From Synaphobranchus kaupii (Eukaryota > Chordata > Actinopteri > Anguilliformes > Synaphobranchidae), in the NCBI GenBank assembly GCA_029718625.1, contig CM056376.1, forward strand, positions 123,307,767 through 123,371,766: a stretch of 64,000 nt of DNA. Reading direction: 5' to 3'. The notes beneath the pieces were generated by a model. That model did no database searches. It had not been told where the DNA came from and was given only the letters and a program-made list of their open reading frames with translations. Below, in pieces: positions 1 to 12,431 of this stretch (position 1 is its first letter; every line of letters starts with the position of its first letter). The translations under genes were made by a program, and so were the position numbers.

Positions 1-238
1 AACAAACACGACGAGCACACAAGACGGTCCGGCCCTGAACAAAGTGACGGGGTAGACTATATACAAGACATGACGAGGACAAAACGAGCAACAGGTGGGA
101 GAAGGGTAATGAGGACACGAGAGGAAAACACGATGCAGGTGTGGGGAGTGCAAGACACAAGTAGGAGGGAGAGAGGGAACACACAGGGTGGACTGTGAGA
201 CAATAGGAAAACCTGGGATGGAACCCGGGTGCCTCACA
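1..238 (-). mobile_element. Partial LTR, antisense, cut by the window edge
   Basis: Read on the minus strand, the block begins TGTGAGGCACCC at 238 and runs leftwards as a pyrimidine-rich, GC-richer sequence with a TATA-like TGTATATAG near position 57. This resembles the U3 part of fish Ty3/Gypsy-type LTRs. The composition changes sharply to AT-rich DNA after 240. The other end lies outside the window, so neither the LTR length nor a target duplication can be checked. Assignment to a family is inference from style rather than a match. Confidence 0.4.
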
Positions 239-3200
239 CTGTTGGATATTAGTGAGCGAATCGTTAGATGGCGGCTAATGCACAGTTTAGTGTTCAATTT
301 TATATAAAAAGTATGTAGTTTTCATAGAGTACATAGAGAGTGCAAACACATTGATTTGACCTCTGTTTGCCTTGCATGGGCCTAATGCCTCATGGCAAAG
401 CTTGCATTGCTATCAGTTTGAAAATGCATGGAACAGATGTTCAAATGAATACTCCTGTCACTGACATCCAAGAAAAGAGATTGTGATAGTCGATCATAAA
501 CCCTTTTTCAAATCCTTCCACCCCATCTCTTTACCTCAGGTTTAATTTGTTCTGCTAGCTCCTCCACATTAGGCATCCTTGGATCTTACAAATGCACCAT
601 TTTCATAAAACAGCAGGTTAGTTTCAGGTTTATTTACCCCAATTGAAGAGTAGCAAGAAAAATGTAGGAATGAAATAGAAAATATATTGTTAATAATAAA
701 CAAACTACAAGTCACCCTACAAGACGTTGAAATGTCCATACTTGACCTTTCAGTGTTCAGGAATATGCACACATAAAAATGTATTATCAATAAACACACA
801 GTGGGAATAACTATAAAATTGATTGTTGTGAAAGGGAGCTCTTCAAAAAATATCTAATTTAAAATTATTTATGACACGGAACATTCTGAGAATCAATTTG
901 TTATATTCAGCATTCACAGGCCCAAATCCAATTCTGATGCAATCGTTTACAGAGAGGAGATTAACTTGTTTCTCTCTGAAGATTTTCCTCAACCAATTGA
1001 ATATTTTTGTTGAAGGTAAAATAGATATGTGGCATTACTTGATATATTTTGTGGTTGTCCCTTCTAAAATATCCATTACTGGTGAAATTACTACGTATAA
1101 TTATGTTTGCATAAATTGAAACATTTCTCAATAGATAGACAGAGAAGACTGCCATATTAAATGCAGTGCATGTCCTTTTTGTAATTATATGGAGTCAAAG
1201 CAGTACCAGTTGACAAAAATACACACATCTGCACACATAAACGCAGGAATATAGTATTTTCATAATCAATTAATTCACCTATGGTGCTAAGAGATCATTA
1301 TTAACATGAATTTCAGTACATTATAATGCTATTTAATATTAGTGAGTGTTGGCTATAAATGAATAGCTGATCAAAAAAATGACACATCCAAGTAATTCCA
1401 TTTATGAAAATAGTAAAAAGCAGTTCTGGGCAATATTATAAAATGCACTTGACCTACTCCTTGTGGCTGTAGACGTACGTTGTGTAGCCTAATTGGCAAA
1501 AATAGTATCTCAATAAGTTGATTTTTAATAAGTTTTAATCACTATTAGTTGAATCGCTATTGTGCAGCCTAAATGGAATGAAGCAGAAGCCGGTTAAAAT
1601 GATTACATCAGGAAACAGCCTCTGTATAAGTATTTATTGGCGAAAGCCAGACACATTTCCCAATGGTATCCCCCACCCTCTCATCTGCAGACGAGTAGTC
1701 CGGGATGCCACTGTCCTTTACTGTCCGGCAGAACTTCTTTTCATGATATAATATACGATCAAGTCTGATTTATCATACATTTACGCTCAGATCAGTGATT
1801 TACACAAGTTTGATGAATCACACGTGAGAATTTCGTACGCAAGCTGGATCTGTCAAATATACGCTCTTTTTTACGACCATATTGATAAATGAGGCCCATT
1901 GTATGGGGATGGCATGATTTCCATCTGCTATGTTGGGGGTTGTTGGAGCATGTTACATAGTTATATAGCCCCAATAGTGTGGCTCTTTTCAGTGTTTGCT
2001 ATAGATGTAACAGAAACCCCTGATCCTCTGTCCATTAAAAAAAACACCCTACAAACATATTTCTTCTCTTATTTTATTGTATTGCTTATGATTATTCCCC
2101 TTAACTTCTTGCTGATTACATAATCGCAAAGTGAATCGCCCGAGTGTCTGCTCATGGTCTTCCCTGCCAAGGTCATCTACTTCAGTCAATATAGGATCAA
2201 TATAGAAGTTCATACATGTCACTTCTGACTGTACTCCCAACTAGACAACTTAGTATATGTACATGCAATGCTATTTCAGCCAACAGAACATGTAAAAAAA
2301 ATAATAAACAATTGTTATATAACCATAGGATAGATGCTATTTATTTCTTAAATATATTCCCTACAATTTCATATTTACACCGAGACTTCATTACAAACCT
2401 AATGCTAACACTTTGTGGGGGCAAAAACACTTTTAAAGGTAATACCGTCGTCGTGATTGACAGTCAGACTTGAGTATTGAGAAAGAGGCTGCATTGTGTG
2501 AAAAGAAGTGGTGGCCAACAGCAGCACATTTCAGAAGAGAACAAGCACTTGCCTGTGCTCTTCAGAATTGATGGAAGAGATCGCAGTGATGAGACTGGCA
2601 TACAAATTTCACCCTGAGCATGCTAAATCGGGAGAAGGGCAAAACGATGTACAAATTGGTTTAAAAATGTCTTTATGGCCCAAAATGTTCCCTGTACGGT
2701 GCTCTGTGGTTAATGAGCTGTTTTCTACCACTTTTCTAGCAGTACACAATTAGAAAATAAACAAATTGCATTATGACGGTTTCAACAGGAACACACACAC
2801 GCTCGGTAGCCATGTAGGTACACCAACTCGTTAACGCAAATCGCCTGATCACCCAAACAACAAATCATGTGGCTGCAAATCAATATTTAAAAATGCAGAC
2901 ATGGTGAGAAGTTGTTGTTCAACCAAACATTAGAATGGGCTTAATCTTATTTCATTAGAATGAAAAGTGACTTAATAGCCATGGTATGATTGCTGGATCA
3001 TGTGACTGGTTATTTTTTGTTTATCGCACCATTCTCTGTAAACTCTATAGACTACAGTGCCTGAAACTCCCCGGAGGGCAGCTGTTTCTGAGATGGTGGA
3101 ACCACCACTGCCAGCTTCACACCAGGGTCAGTGTCACTTAGATCACCCATTGTAAAGTTTGGTCATTGAACAACAGGAAATCAAAATGGGATCAAACATG

Positions 3201-3800
3201 TCGTTTTCTAAGTTTTAAATAAAGTGAAACAACTAGCAGATCAGCAATTAAAGTAACTCCTGCAAATTGCATGCACCACCTTAATTTAGCAGTGCATGTA
3301 GCATCCCTCAAATGGGTTGTTAATTATACAGTGATGTCTAGACCTCTAGCTCTCTGGTGAGAATTTCTAGCAATTTAAATTAGGTACAAATCACAACATA
3401 AGCATTTGTGGCATTGCCATGTTTGAAGTAAATTTATTCCTGAGGTAAAAATGAAAGGTAAAGCTAAGTCGAATTTTAATTTGAGTTGTACAGAAACCCC
3501 AAACCACTATGGAAACAAAGCATGACTGGAAATAATTCCTAGTCTTGCACTTTTTTCTCAACTGTTTACAAAGAACTGGTATAATGCATGCAAAAACCAA
3601 CATTTGAAGTACATCAACAACAACCATTTCAAACTCCAAGAAAATTTTGATTGTATTGACTGTAGTTCCCGTCTGCATGTATGCAAAGCAATTCACATTC
3701 AACCTCTAGATTCTGCTACAACTGCCAAATGGCTTCATCCACACCTCATCTCTACAAAATGAATTGCTTCACTTTTCCAGCATCTGTCAGAGCTTTGGCC
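239..3800. other. AT-rich noncoding DNA, nothing recognised
   Basis: Only short, unrelated open frames (under 105 residues) with no recognisable domain are present, on both strands. A somewhat GC-richer patch at about 2475-2660 could be an old interspersed repeat but shows no termini. No RNA gene or array is visible. Confidence 0.6.
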
Positions 3801-3824
3801 CAAAACGACCACAGCAGTCTTGAA

Positions 3825-4470
3825 AAACAGTGGAATACAGCTAATACAGAATACAACCTAATGACTCAAGTGCAATCGTCGCAAGCATCACACCCATAAC
3901 TAATTTCCACTGGCTACCTGTTGTAGTTCATGTTTAAATCCTTGGTACTATCCTACTGGGTAGCAACCTGAAGGCAACTGATATGGTTGATTCTTTCATG
4001 ATACATGTAGCCTACATATGTACTGCCCTCCCCTCTCCAGTGATGGAACTAAATTCCAACAATGGGCAGGATGGCATAACTATTGGCCATCTTCAAATGT
4101 TGACTGAAGACCTTCCTCTTCAGGCTGCTGCACCTTAGTTCCCCTCTCATCCCCACCCCCTAGAATTTCCACCTTTCAGGTTATGGTATTTTTTATGGTT
4201 TCAGATTATGCTCTTTTTCCTTTTGTTTTATGTTTCTATTCTTAGGGTTTATGAACTCAATCTGTATGTATTTAGAATTTGTATTTTGGGTTTATGTTGG
4301 AATAACTAAATTGCAGTAGTGCTGTAGTGATGTTGTATCTGTACTCACTGGTCAGGGAATGTTGCCTATTGCACATATAAATCTGGTGAATACACTTATG
4401 CTTCCATACGTTGCAAGTTATTTTTTTTTTCTGGAGAAGATTGTCTGCTAAATTAATGTAATGTAATGGA
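3825..4470 (+). mobile_element. L2/CR1-like LINE, decayed 3' end
   Basis: The 5' part translates in pieces to QLIQNTT (about 3838) and then FHWLPV (about 3907). These match the C-terminal reverse-transcriptase region of L2/CR1-clade LINEs, where a QLVQNAAAR and LHWLPV pair is typical. Stops and frame changes break the frame. Further on, the text around 4085-4120 (CTTCAAATGTTGACTGAAGA) fits the end of that ORF. The 3' end reads TCTGCTAAATTAATGTAATG and closes with a short TAATG repeat near 4465, the usual tail of fish L2 elements and their SINEs. It is a dead 5'-truncated copy. Confidence 0.6.
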
Positions 4471-6314
4471 AAAGCATGGAGCTGAGAGATGGACAAAAAA
4501 AGTAAAAATAAGAGTCAGAGAAAGATGCAAAAAAAAATGGTAAATGAAATTTGTGCAACAATCATTGATTCGCCATGGGTTGAGCACAAGGGAGGCTGGG
4601 TAGCAGGTGCAGCCCAATTTGGGCCAGCTTGGGGGAAATGTACAAAGTACACAACTATCATCCTCCATCACCACAGGATAATTAGTCCTTACAACACCAC
4701 CGATCTGCTTTCATTTCTGGACTCATGCCAAAACCATGTCATACCACCACAATAGAGTGCGTAAGAGAAGACATAGTAATCCAGATAGATGTTCATGCTG
4801 ACCTTTATCATTTGTTGATATATGTCCTCATTAGACAGGCCTATTGGTTACTCAATGTCTTGAAAAATTAGGTATTGCATTCTAAACATAATGGGAAATT
4901 CTTAAAAAAATGAGGCAATCATAAACGTATGGTAAAATACTGTATGTGGAGCTTAAATACTGGTGTCTGTATACAGTGTGTATGCTTTTTTTAAAAATCA
5001 TTAAGAATGATCAGCAGTAAGATGTAGAGAGTAAGCAATTTACAGGCATTGCACACAATGTCTAAAGAGCACACACCAATCCAAACCAAATGTGGCTCGT
5101 CTGTAATCTTGCTCTGCATCTGAGAAATGTGTAAAGTCAGGAGTAAAACCGATTCTAATAACAGACTTACAGTACACTGCAATCAGCTCACACTTTGTCA
5201 ATGGCTACTTTTCTTTGTCCATCGAAAAAGGACATACCGTTTATTTCAATGGGTAGATTTCACATCTTTGATGATGACAGTTTGTGCAGTGCTATAATGG
5301 TAGCCCTTTAGTTGTTTAACATTTGCAGTGGATTCCACAAATTCAGTGCAAGACGTCTCCAGCAACTGTCGCTTGGTAAAACTGAATCTGGTGTGAAGAA
5401 GCGTAGCACTGATGGAGCAAGCTCTTCACTGACAGCCTTGTACTGAGGTGCATTTGCAGTCTGTCAAGAGATGACTTTGAGAGCGCACGCTCCATGACAA
5501 ATGGCACAGTGCCACTTTAATGTGTCTCAGAATAGAATAAGTGGTAGACTGCTAAGTGTCCTGTTGGCTGGGTTTGGAGCACGAAATCATCACAGCACCA
5601 CAGCCATTATCACCACAGTTGTAACTGCTATTATATTTGTCTGAATTAAAATTACCGTGGTGAGAACTGCTCTGCTCAGTCACGATCTACCAAAGACCTT
5701 AAAGTTGTTTAGGTTATAAATAAGAAATAATTGATCTTTTAAAATAATTATTTTAAATGTAATTAAATAGCTTGCATATTGATGTAAAAATATATATATA
5801 CACTGTATATATATAAAATATATAACTATATTTCTTGAATCATGATTTCTTCTTGAGCTCTCACTTTGACACCTCCCTGCTATGGCTTTTAGCTGATGCT
5901 TTGCATATTCATGACATGCAGAAATACAAATAAAAAAACAGACATTTGTACCCATATATGCAGACAGTGACCCATACACATTGTGCTTTTTCAGTCTCAC
6001 CATGAGACAACAATTTTGAACAATATGCAAGTGTGATATTCCCCCTTTCCAATGCATTGTGGGGTCTACAGCCTCAGAAATTCATATGCTATTACACTGA
6101 AGTATAATTGGAAAGTCTGTACATTTTAAAATATCATTAGTTCTTCCCAATACCCAAGCTAAATTCATGCAAGATCCCATCGCTGGATTTTGATAATTAC
6201 AAATAGTGCGGATTTTTAATCTCGTAGCGTTGGGTTTTTTTTCTTCTTTTTTTTGTTGTGTGCTGCAGCAGGCTGTAAATTAATCTCTTTTTGCCTTGAA
6301 GAAAACATCTAGAA

Positions 6315-6318
<4 letters not shown>
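4471..6318. other. Noncoding DNA, nothing recognised
   Basis: No coding sequence or repeat termini seen. A short (AT)n run sits at about 5790-5822. The stretch 5320-5560 is less AT-rich than its surroundings but has no readable frame. Confidence 0.55.

Positions 6319-6356
<38 letters not shown>
6319..6356. repeat. (CT)n microsatellite
   Basis: Nineteen uninterrupted CT units. The flanks are unique and less AT-rich than average. Confidence 0.97.
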
Positions 6357-6358
<2 letters not shown>

Positions 6359-7573
6359 AGACATCACCTAATTTGTTTTTAAATGGAGTGGAGGAAGTCA
6401 AAGAGAGCCGTCATGCAACTCAAGCTAATCTCCGCTGACTTAAGGACCATTGAGAAGAGCAGACGAGCACGCTCAGCCCATAGCGGAATGACAATTTAGA
6501 TTTAATTTGCTTCTAACATATTACGGATACGCTTAATGATTTTACAGTTTTCCTCTTTCAGGTTTTGTTTATTTTATTCTTTTCCTCTGCTGTAATGTTT
6601 TATGTCACACTAATGAAAGTCAGTGCAGCTCCAGCTAAAAGCATTCTGAGCTCTTGGGAGTTCGCAAATGGACCAGCTGACAAACGCTTCTGTGATGTGC
6701 AGCCTGTGGCCCACAGTTCTCAGTTGTGTCTATTGCGATGGTGTCCACCCAAAATTCCCTAGCCATGCTCAGAATCCACTGAGAAGATATTATACAACAT
6801 AGCCAATTAAATACATCATTGATAACAGAAATTACATATATGTTTTATGTCTGTATTGATCTATATTGGGGATAGTATGAGAAAACTACACTTGCTGCAG
6901 GGAAGAATGAAATCACAAAACCATGTCCAATATGTACTTGGGAAATAAAAACATGTTCAAGAGAAGATGTAACCAGCCTCAATTATATGTTAATATTATT
7001 TTTTCCTTGGAGACACTTAATGAAGATGCAATTTTATGTCAATGTGCACTTTAATGTTTTCTAGGTTATTTGAAATGGTTGAGATGATTCACGAATCTGC
7101 TTTATGTAATGTATCAAATTATGAATAACATTGTAACGTGTTCACTGGCAACTGCAGTTGACATGTACCGAATTGGCATTCTGATAACACCATGCCCCTT
7201 GAGAGAGGAGCGCAATGTGCTCTTCTCTAATAAGGAGCAATGCAAAGCTTTTACACTCATGCTTATTTACTATCATACCATCATCAGGGGACGAGAGTGG
7301 ATTGAAATAGAGAGGAATGCCATTAACAAGAATGAGGGACCGAGAGGAGCCAATAACGCACGGTGCTATTTCATCCTGACAACGCCACTCACTGAAAATG
7401 CACACCGGTTTCACGACATACATTTTGAAGTGTGCAAGATGCTCAGAAGCTATGATAATTGCCGCTAAAGAGCAGCTATAATGTGCAGTTCAGTTCCTTG
7501 CAAATCAGAACATTCTATCCAGTACAGTATTCAGCACTGGATTTGGTGGAAGTGCAAATAAATCGGTCATGGG
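6357..7573. other. Noncoding DNA, nothing recognised
   Basis: The 119-residue open frame at 7109-7468 has no recognisable domain and overlaps a 93-residue frame on the other strand, so neither is supported as a gene. Confidence 0.55.
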
Positions 7574-7783
7574 CTGAGGCGTAAAGTCCAGGGGTCAGAA
7601 AGTCCAGGGGTCAGAAAGTAAAAGTCCTGCCATGTGTTTCTTCCACCCATGAACTCAGCCAGCTGATTTCACTTATTAGTTCTACCTCCTAGGTGAACAA
7701 TCATGCCAATTAGTAAATCCAGGTGATTGGAACAAAATACCAGGGTGGACTTTTACTTTCTGAACCTGGATTCTACACCTCTG
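7574..7783. mobile_element. hAT-type MITE, copy 1
   Basis: The termini are inverted: CTGAGGCGTAAAGTCCAGG on the left and the complement-like CCTGGATTCTACACCTCTG on the right. They are flanked by an imperfect 8-bp duplication, gtcatggg (7566-7573) and gccatggg (7784-7791), matching at 7 of 8 positions. An 8-bp target duplication and a CAGAGGTG-like end are the hAT signature. There is no coding capacity. The left arm contains a 17-bp tandem duplication (unit AGTCCAGGGGTCAGAA plus one base, about 7586-7619). The same family recurs at 22800 and 47158. Confidence 0.8.
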
Positions 7784-9080
7784 GCCATGGGTTTTGTCTG
7801 CTCCATGTCCTCTGCCAACTTCATAACATGTCTCCACCCCTCCAATGCAGTCATGCCGTATAAGCTTAGGGAGGTCAATGGACAGATGTTCACATTTAAA
7901 ATGAGTGCAATTTACTTTTTCTTTCAACTGACAAGAATACAACTTGCATAACTTCAGTTTAAACAGCATTCAAAAAAGCAAAAAGGCCAAGAATGTAAAG
8001 AAGTGTAGCCTGCTCAATAAATAAATAAAAATTCCACGGGTGTCCACTTAAACAAATTTTGCAAAGCTTTATTTGTTGGTTAGTTACCCCAGTCTTTAGC
8101 CTGACACCAAAATAAAATCTAGAAACCAATGACACACTGGGTGTTTTTATGGACCTTGAGAGATTTTCAACATTCACGAGAATTGTGAAACCAATCATTT
8201 TATACATAAACAATCACCACAACCTGATAGCAAAATCTTTTTAGTACTGACCTCCTCTGAGGATGCAGAAGTAAGCAATGCATTTCAACAGCAGATTGAA
8301 ATTATATTGAAATATCATTATTATTTTTTTTTTTTTTTAGCTTTTTCGAGAAGCCACTGTGCAGTATCCTAAAGGATTCCTAAGGATTTTGGCTCTGAAT
8401 GGGCTTCAAGTGAGGCTCTACAATAACCAGTTGATGGGTGGAGCTGTCATGCACTGCCATGCTTGAACCAATTAAGAGACGTTGCATTCCCCCAAAACAC
8501 AAACCGGTTCAAATCAGTGGGCCTCTGATGATACAAAGTCATAATGCCTCGTATGTGCTGAGATGTATCCAATTTAGATGCACCCCATATGAATGGTCAG
8601 TGGACTCTCCTTACTCGGACACCGAACAAAAGATTACCTTCCCTATCACTGTATGCTGGCTCTGTCTTCTGAACAGTCCTTTGCACTTATTGTGTTGGAT
8701 GTATGGAGAAGAAGCTAGTGAGAAACAAAAGAAGATGTAGCCTTTGTTAGCGACAAACATTGTTTTTTAATTTTTTTATTCAGCATAGTGTCAGTCAGTG
8801 TGCAAACCTGAGGTTAGTATGCTACTTATATTGGTAATCACTCTTTCGGTATATTCAATTTGAGATAAATTAAAAACACTTAAAGCAGGTCAGCAAAATA
8901 AAAGGCATTCAGGCAACTATTGAACTCAAATAGATGCCGACACAAAGATTGTGTGTGGGTTTGTTTACTTAGTGGCTTCAGGGGAGGGCCAGTCCAGAGG
9001 TCCTACTGTTAGCCAGAAAATAAAAACGAACAGAAGTTGCTCAAATGTGTACTGTGAATACATGAGGAAATTCATATTGC
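7784..9080. other. Noncoding DNA with a poly(T) run
   Basis: A 14-base T run lies at 8325-8338. The 100-residue frame at 8438-8740 has no recognisable domain. Nothing else is seen. Confidence 0.5.
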
Positions 9081-9089
9081 ACTGCGAAA

Positions 9090-9770
9090 GTCAAGGGGTT
9101 CTGTAGACAACACGGACAGCAGTTGGGGACTCTCAACGTGTGAAGACAGTTTATCAGGATTCCGGTGCCAAAAGTGAGATCTCAGCATGGACGGCAGCGG
9201 GGGAAATTCTCTCGGAATACGTGAAGTCGGTAAATCTGGATCTGGGTGCCGAAAGTAGGATTATGCAAAGGTGATCAGGTGAGGTCTCCTAGGAAGTGGC
9301 AGTCGGCGGGTTTTGGATGCACCGCTGTTATCGGCAGCCGGTCCGATCTCGCTTTGGCTCACGGCGACCAAGCCTTGATCGGTCGTGCGTGCGAGGAGCT
9401 ATATATCGCGGTCGTACCCCTTTCCCTGGTGCGGCTGTGAAGGTGGCCGGTGAGCCTGTGACGCTGTGGCGCGTCTCGGGCACACTGGCACAGCGGGTAT
9501 TGTCGCACGCTGCACGGCAGGACCTGCAACATGTTCCTGATGACATCTTCCAGGCGCACTCTCTCATTTTCTGCAGCGGCTCTCTTAGCTGATGTCAGTT
9601 TGTCTAAAGACCATTGGTCCTTTACTGCCGATTCCCCACGTGTGTTAAAATGCCCATTCTCTGAGAAATTCCTTGCGGATGAGTTGTGCACTGATACACT
9701 TGCTACAAGGGTAATCAGAAGTCACATGCATAAAGGATACACAGCTCAGCTCTCCTGGGCTCACGAAGTT
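9090..9770 (-). other. GC-rich block with a weak minus-strand exon candidate
   Basis: This block is clearly richer in G, C and CpG than its surroundings. On the minus strand an open stretch at 9702-9524 is bounded by an acceptor-like ...CCCTTGTAG and a donor-like CAG/GTCCTG. It reads through a charged, helix-like segment ending in RVRLEDVIRNMLQ (59 codons plus 2 nt). I do not recognise the protein. The helix and the splice-like borders are what can be seen. The donor is poor and no phase-compatible neighbour exon was found, so chance is the default explanation. Confidence 0.15.
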
Positions 9771-10329
9771 TGAGCTATTTCCCTGAGCTGTCTGGGAGGT
9801 ACAGTGGTATAAAGGCTCATTATAAATAATTTGATTCCCAGTTCATTGATGCCTGTGGCAAACAGTGAATTTGTTTTCTTAACTCTTTAAAGAAACTTTT
9901 ACAGTTGACATGGGGACAAAAATAAATAAAAATAAATGGATAAATAAATAAATATGGCAAAAGAGCTGAATGAATTTAAAATGCTTAGATTTTTTTTTCT
10001 ATTCAGTAGTCAAAAAGGTATGTGTGCACACGCTCATTGAAACAATTTTAAAATTAGTATGTAAATGCATGCTATTGTAATAAATGCTTAAGTAAACAGT
10101 TTATGCATGTTATATGGTTGACGTATTAGGTTATTGGAATCATTTGCTAAAAAAGTGAACTACCTCACACTTCAGATGTGACATGTTTGTGACCTCTTAA
10201 CATTATGAGAAACCATGGGACTATTTTGGTTTCTTTTCTAGCCAAGACATTTGCTGCTGTGAGACCTGGAAAGACCTCATTTATTGTTGTTCACTTTGTG
10301 TTTTACCTGGGATAGGATTGATTTTCAGG

Positions 10330-10660
10330 GGAAGCAAGGGCAGAACCTAATCAGCACAAACTGGCCGGGAGGTGTTCAGTGGCACTGTGTCTTCTCCACC
10401 TGGACCCCGTATCGGTCGGGTCCTCCGCCAACCGCTGGGGCGTGATGCCGTGACGCAGGCAATTCATCTCGAGGAGACCTTTCTACCTTGAGTGCAGGCA
10501 GCGGAGCATCAATCTGGTACTTGTCCGGGGTTAAAAAAAAAGGCCTGCGCTGGGGTCTTCTGTCAGCCTGGGCCAACTCACCCGAAACGCAAAGGAGTGC
10601 GACCCAAATATGTGCTGGGCTTGTCTCCAGATTCCTGAAATAAAGTTGCAAATGTAACAG
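10330..10660 (-). other. GC-rich block with a second weak exon candidate
   Basis: A CpG-containing block follows AT-rich DNA. On the minus strand, 10513-10400 is a 38-codon open piece between an acceptor-like pyrimidine run ending TACCAG and a donor-like CAG/GTGGAG. It contains the stretch LPALKVERSPRDELPAS. The reading phase does not match the candidate at 9702-9524 by the simplest junctions. It could equally be an old repeat or a regulatory CpG patch. Confidence 0.15.
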
Positions 10661-12025
10661 TGGTGACCAGGGACGCTACCAATGAGGACTATTTTTACAA
10701 GATTTATTTATTTATTTGTTTACTGTAAAGATGGAATATTCATATTTAAAGACACTGGATGCTATTAACTGCACATGATGCTCATCCAACTTCTCTCGAT
10801 TTTCGGACCACGATCACAAATATTGATCCACTTTGAGGGAGTCTATACATTTGTTTGACTGATGGACGAAATAGCTTTCAGGTACCTCCAAGGGGGGTGG
10901 GGGGGATCCATGTTGTCAAAATATGGGTTGCCACGGTCTTGGGATGGCTGCCAGGAGCAAGCACATCACACTGTTGGCAGTGTTACTCGGTCTGAGTAAT
11001 GGACTGTCTGGATGTTAAACCATCTTCTCCATTCCTGGTCTCCTGCCATCTCCTCTAATGAACGTGTTTGCCTGTCAGTATTTATACCCATCGCTTGTGT
11101 GGTCTGGAGTCAACACTTCAATGTTCGATCATTGTACAGTTGATCCGGCCAAACTGAATAAGATGGGCATCGGAAGATTGCAGCGGTAAACTTTTGTTTG
11201 CCGACCAATCAAGGGCCTTTTTCATACAGCTGCCAGTTACTGTCAGTTGCTTAATTTCTCCAGTTCCATCATGTCTCTTGGCACTTACAAATTTGGGCCT
11301 TACAGTGCTGACCACCTTTCATTCGTCCTCTCTAAAATGTGAACATGCCGATCTCAGCAAAACTTCAAAGTCAGTTTCTCCACCAGCAATATCTCTGGTT
11401 GATAATTGCCCTGCTTAAAAGGCCTTGCCATCCCACTGATGATCTTATCAGATAAAGTTGCTTCTACATTTTAATCTCAAGTACTTGCAATCCACACCAT
11501 GTAATTGATTTATACTGATTGGTAACTGACATGGATCGTTACCATGCATGGTAAAGTTGGTCTTGAATTCTGAAATCGCACTTAAAATTCTGAAAATCCT
11601 TAATGGATTTTCTGTGGTATAGACTTCCGATTCAGTCTTTGAGGGAGAAAGTGTACTTTGCATATGAGTGGTCTGCATAGAAGGAGCAATATAGTGTGAA
11701 TACTGGCTTAAAATAAGTGTGGCAGAATAAGGCAGACAACACAATGCTACTTCGCCATTGTACAAATAAAATGATTTCTCACCGGAGTTCACTAGCGATG
11801 CATATGCACTCTTTTGCGCAGAACCACGGAGACGCATCGCTTAATGGCGCGTGTTGTTTTGAAATACGCTTGTGACACACACAGCTCTGAGAATCGCTCC
11901 CAACTGTCTAATCACTAATGATTATACATCTTTGGAAGGCTTAGAATGCATTCTTTTTGGATATAAAGGCAACGGATGGGTCACACATTCCTATCAGGGC
12001 ACCGCCTGAGAATGAACAACTTTTG
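10661..12025. other. Noncoding DNA, nothing recognised
   Basis: A 129-residue minus-strand frame at 11448-11837 has no domain signature. No repeat termini are seen. Confidence 0.5.
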
Positions 12026-12029
12026 TGTG

Positions 12030-12288
12030 TACATTGGCTGTTTTGACCATGTTGGTCCTTAAGCCCTAGACCCTGAGCCGACCAGAGGAGGATGGGTTCC
12101 CCCATTGAGTCTGGTTCCTTCCAAGGTTTCTTCCTAGTTACACCAGGGAGTTTTTCCTTGCCACTGTTGCCTTTGGCTTGCTCTTGTGGGAAGTTTAGGC
12201 TGGGTTTTGCTGTTTTGCTGTGAAGTGCATTGTGACAACTTGTTGTGAAATGCGCTATATAAATAAATATTGATTGATTGATTGAGTG
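12030..12288 (+). mobile_element. LINE/SINE 3' end with (TTGA)n tail
   Basis: Diagnostic pieces are GGTTTCTTCCTAGTTACACC, GGGAGTTTTTCCTTGCCACT and the terminal AAATGCGCTATATAAATAAA followed by TTGATTGATTGATTGA. This order is common at the 3' ends of fish L2-clade LINEs and the SINEs that borrow their tail. No reverse-transcriptase coding is left. The 5' limit is approximate. Confidence 0.6.
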
Positions 12289-12431
12289 TAGAGTAGGCCT
12301 ACCACTCTGTAAACATTGCATATAAAATATATGTGATGCCCTGGGATTAAATATCCTGGGAGCACACATGACAGATACATTCAGAGCTATTCAGGCCTAC
12401 ATTCTACATTCAGGTCTACTGGGGAGACATA

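Noticed and set aside
11941..12369. 142-residue minus-strand frame
   Set aside because: It covers the antisense of a LINE-type 3' end and shows no domain.
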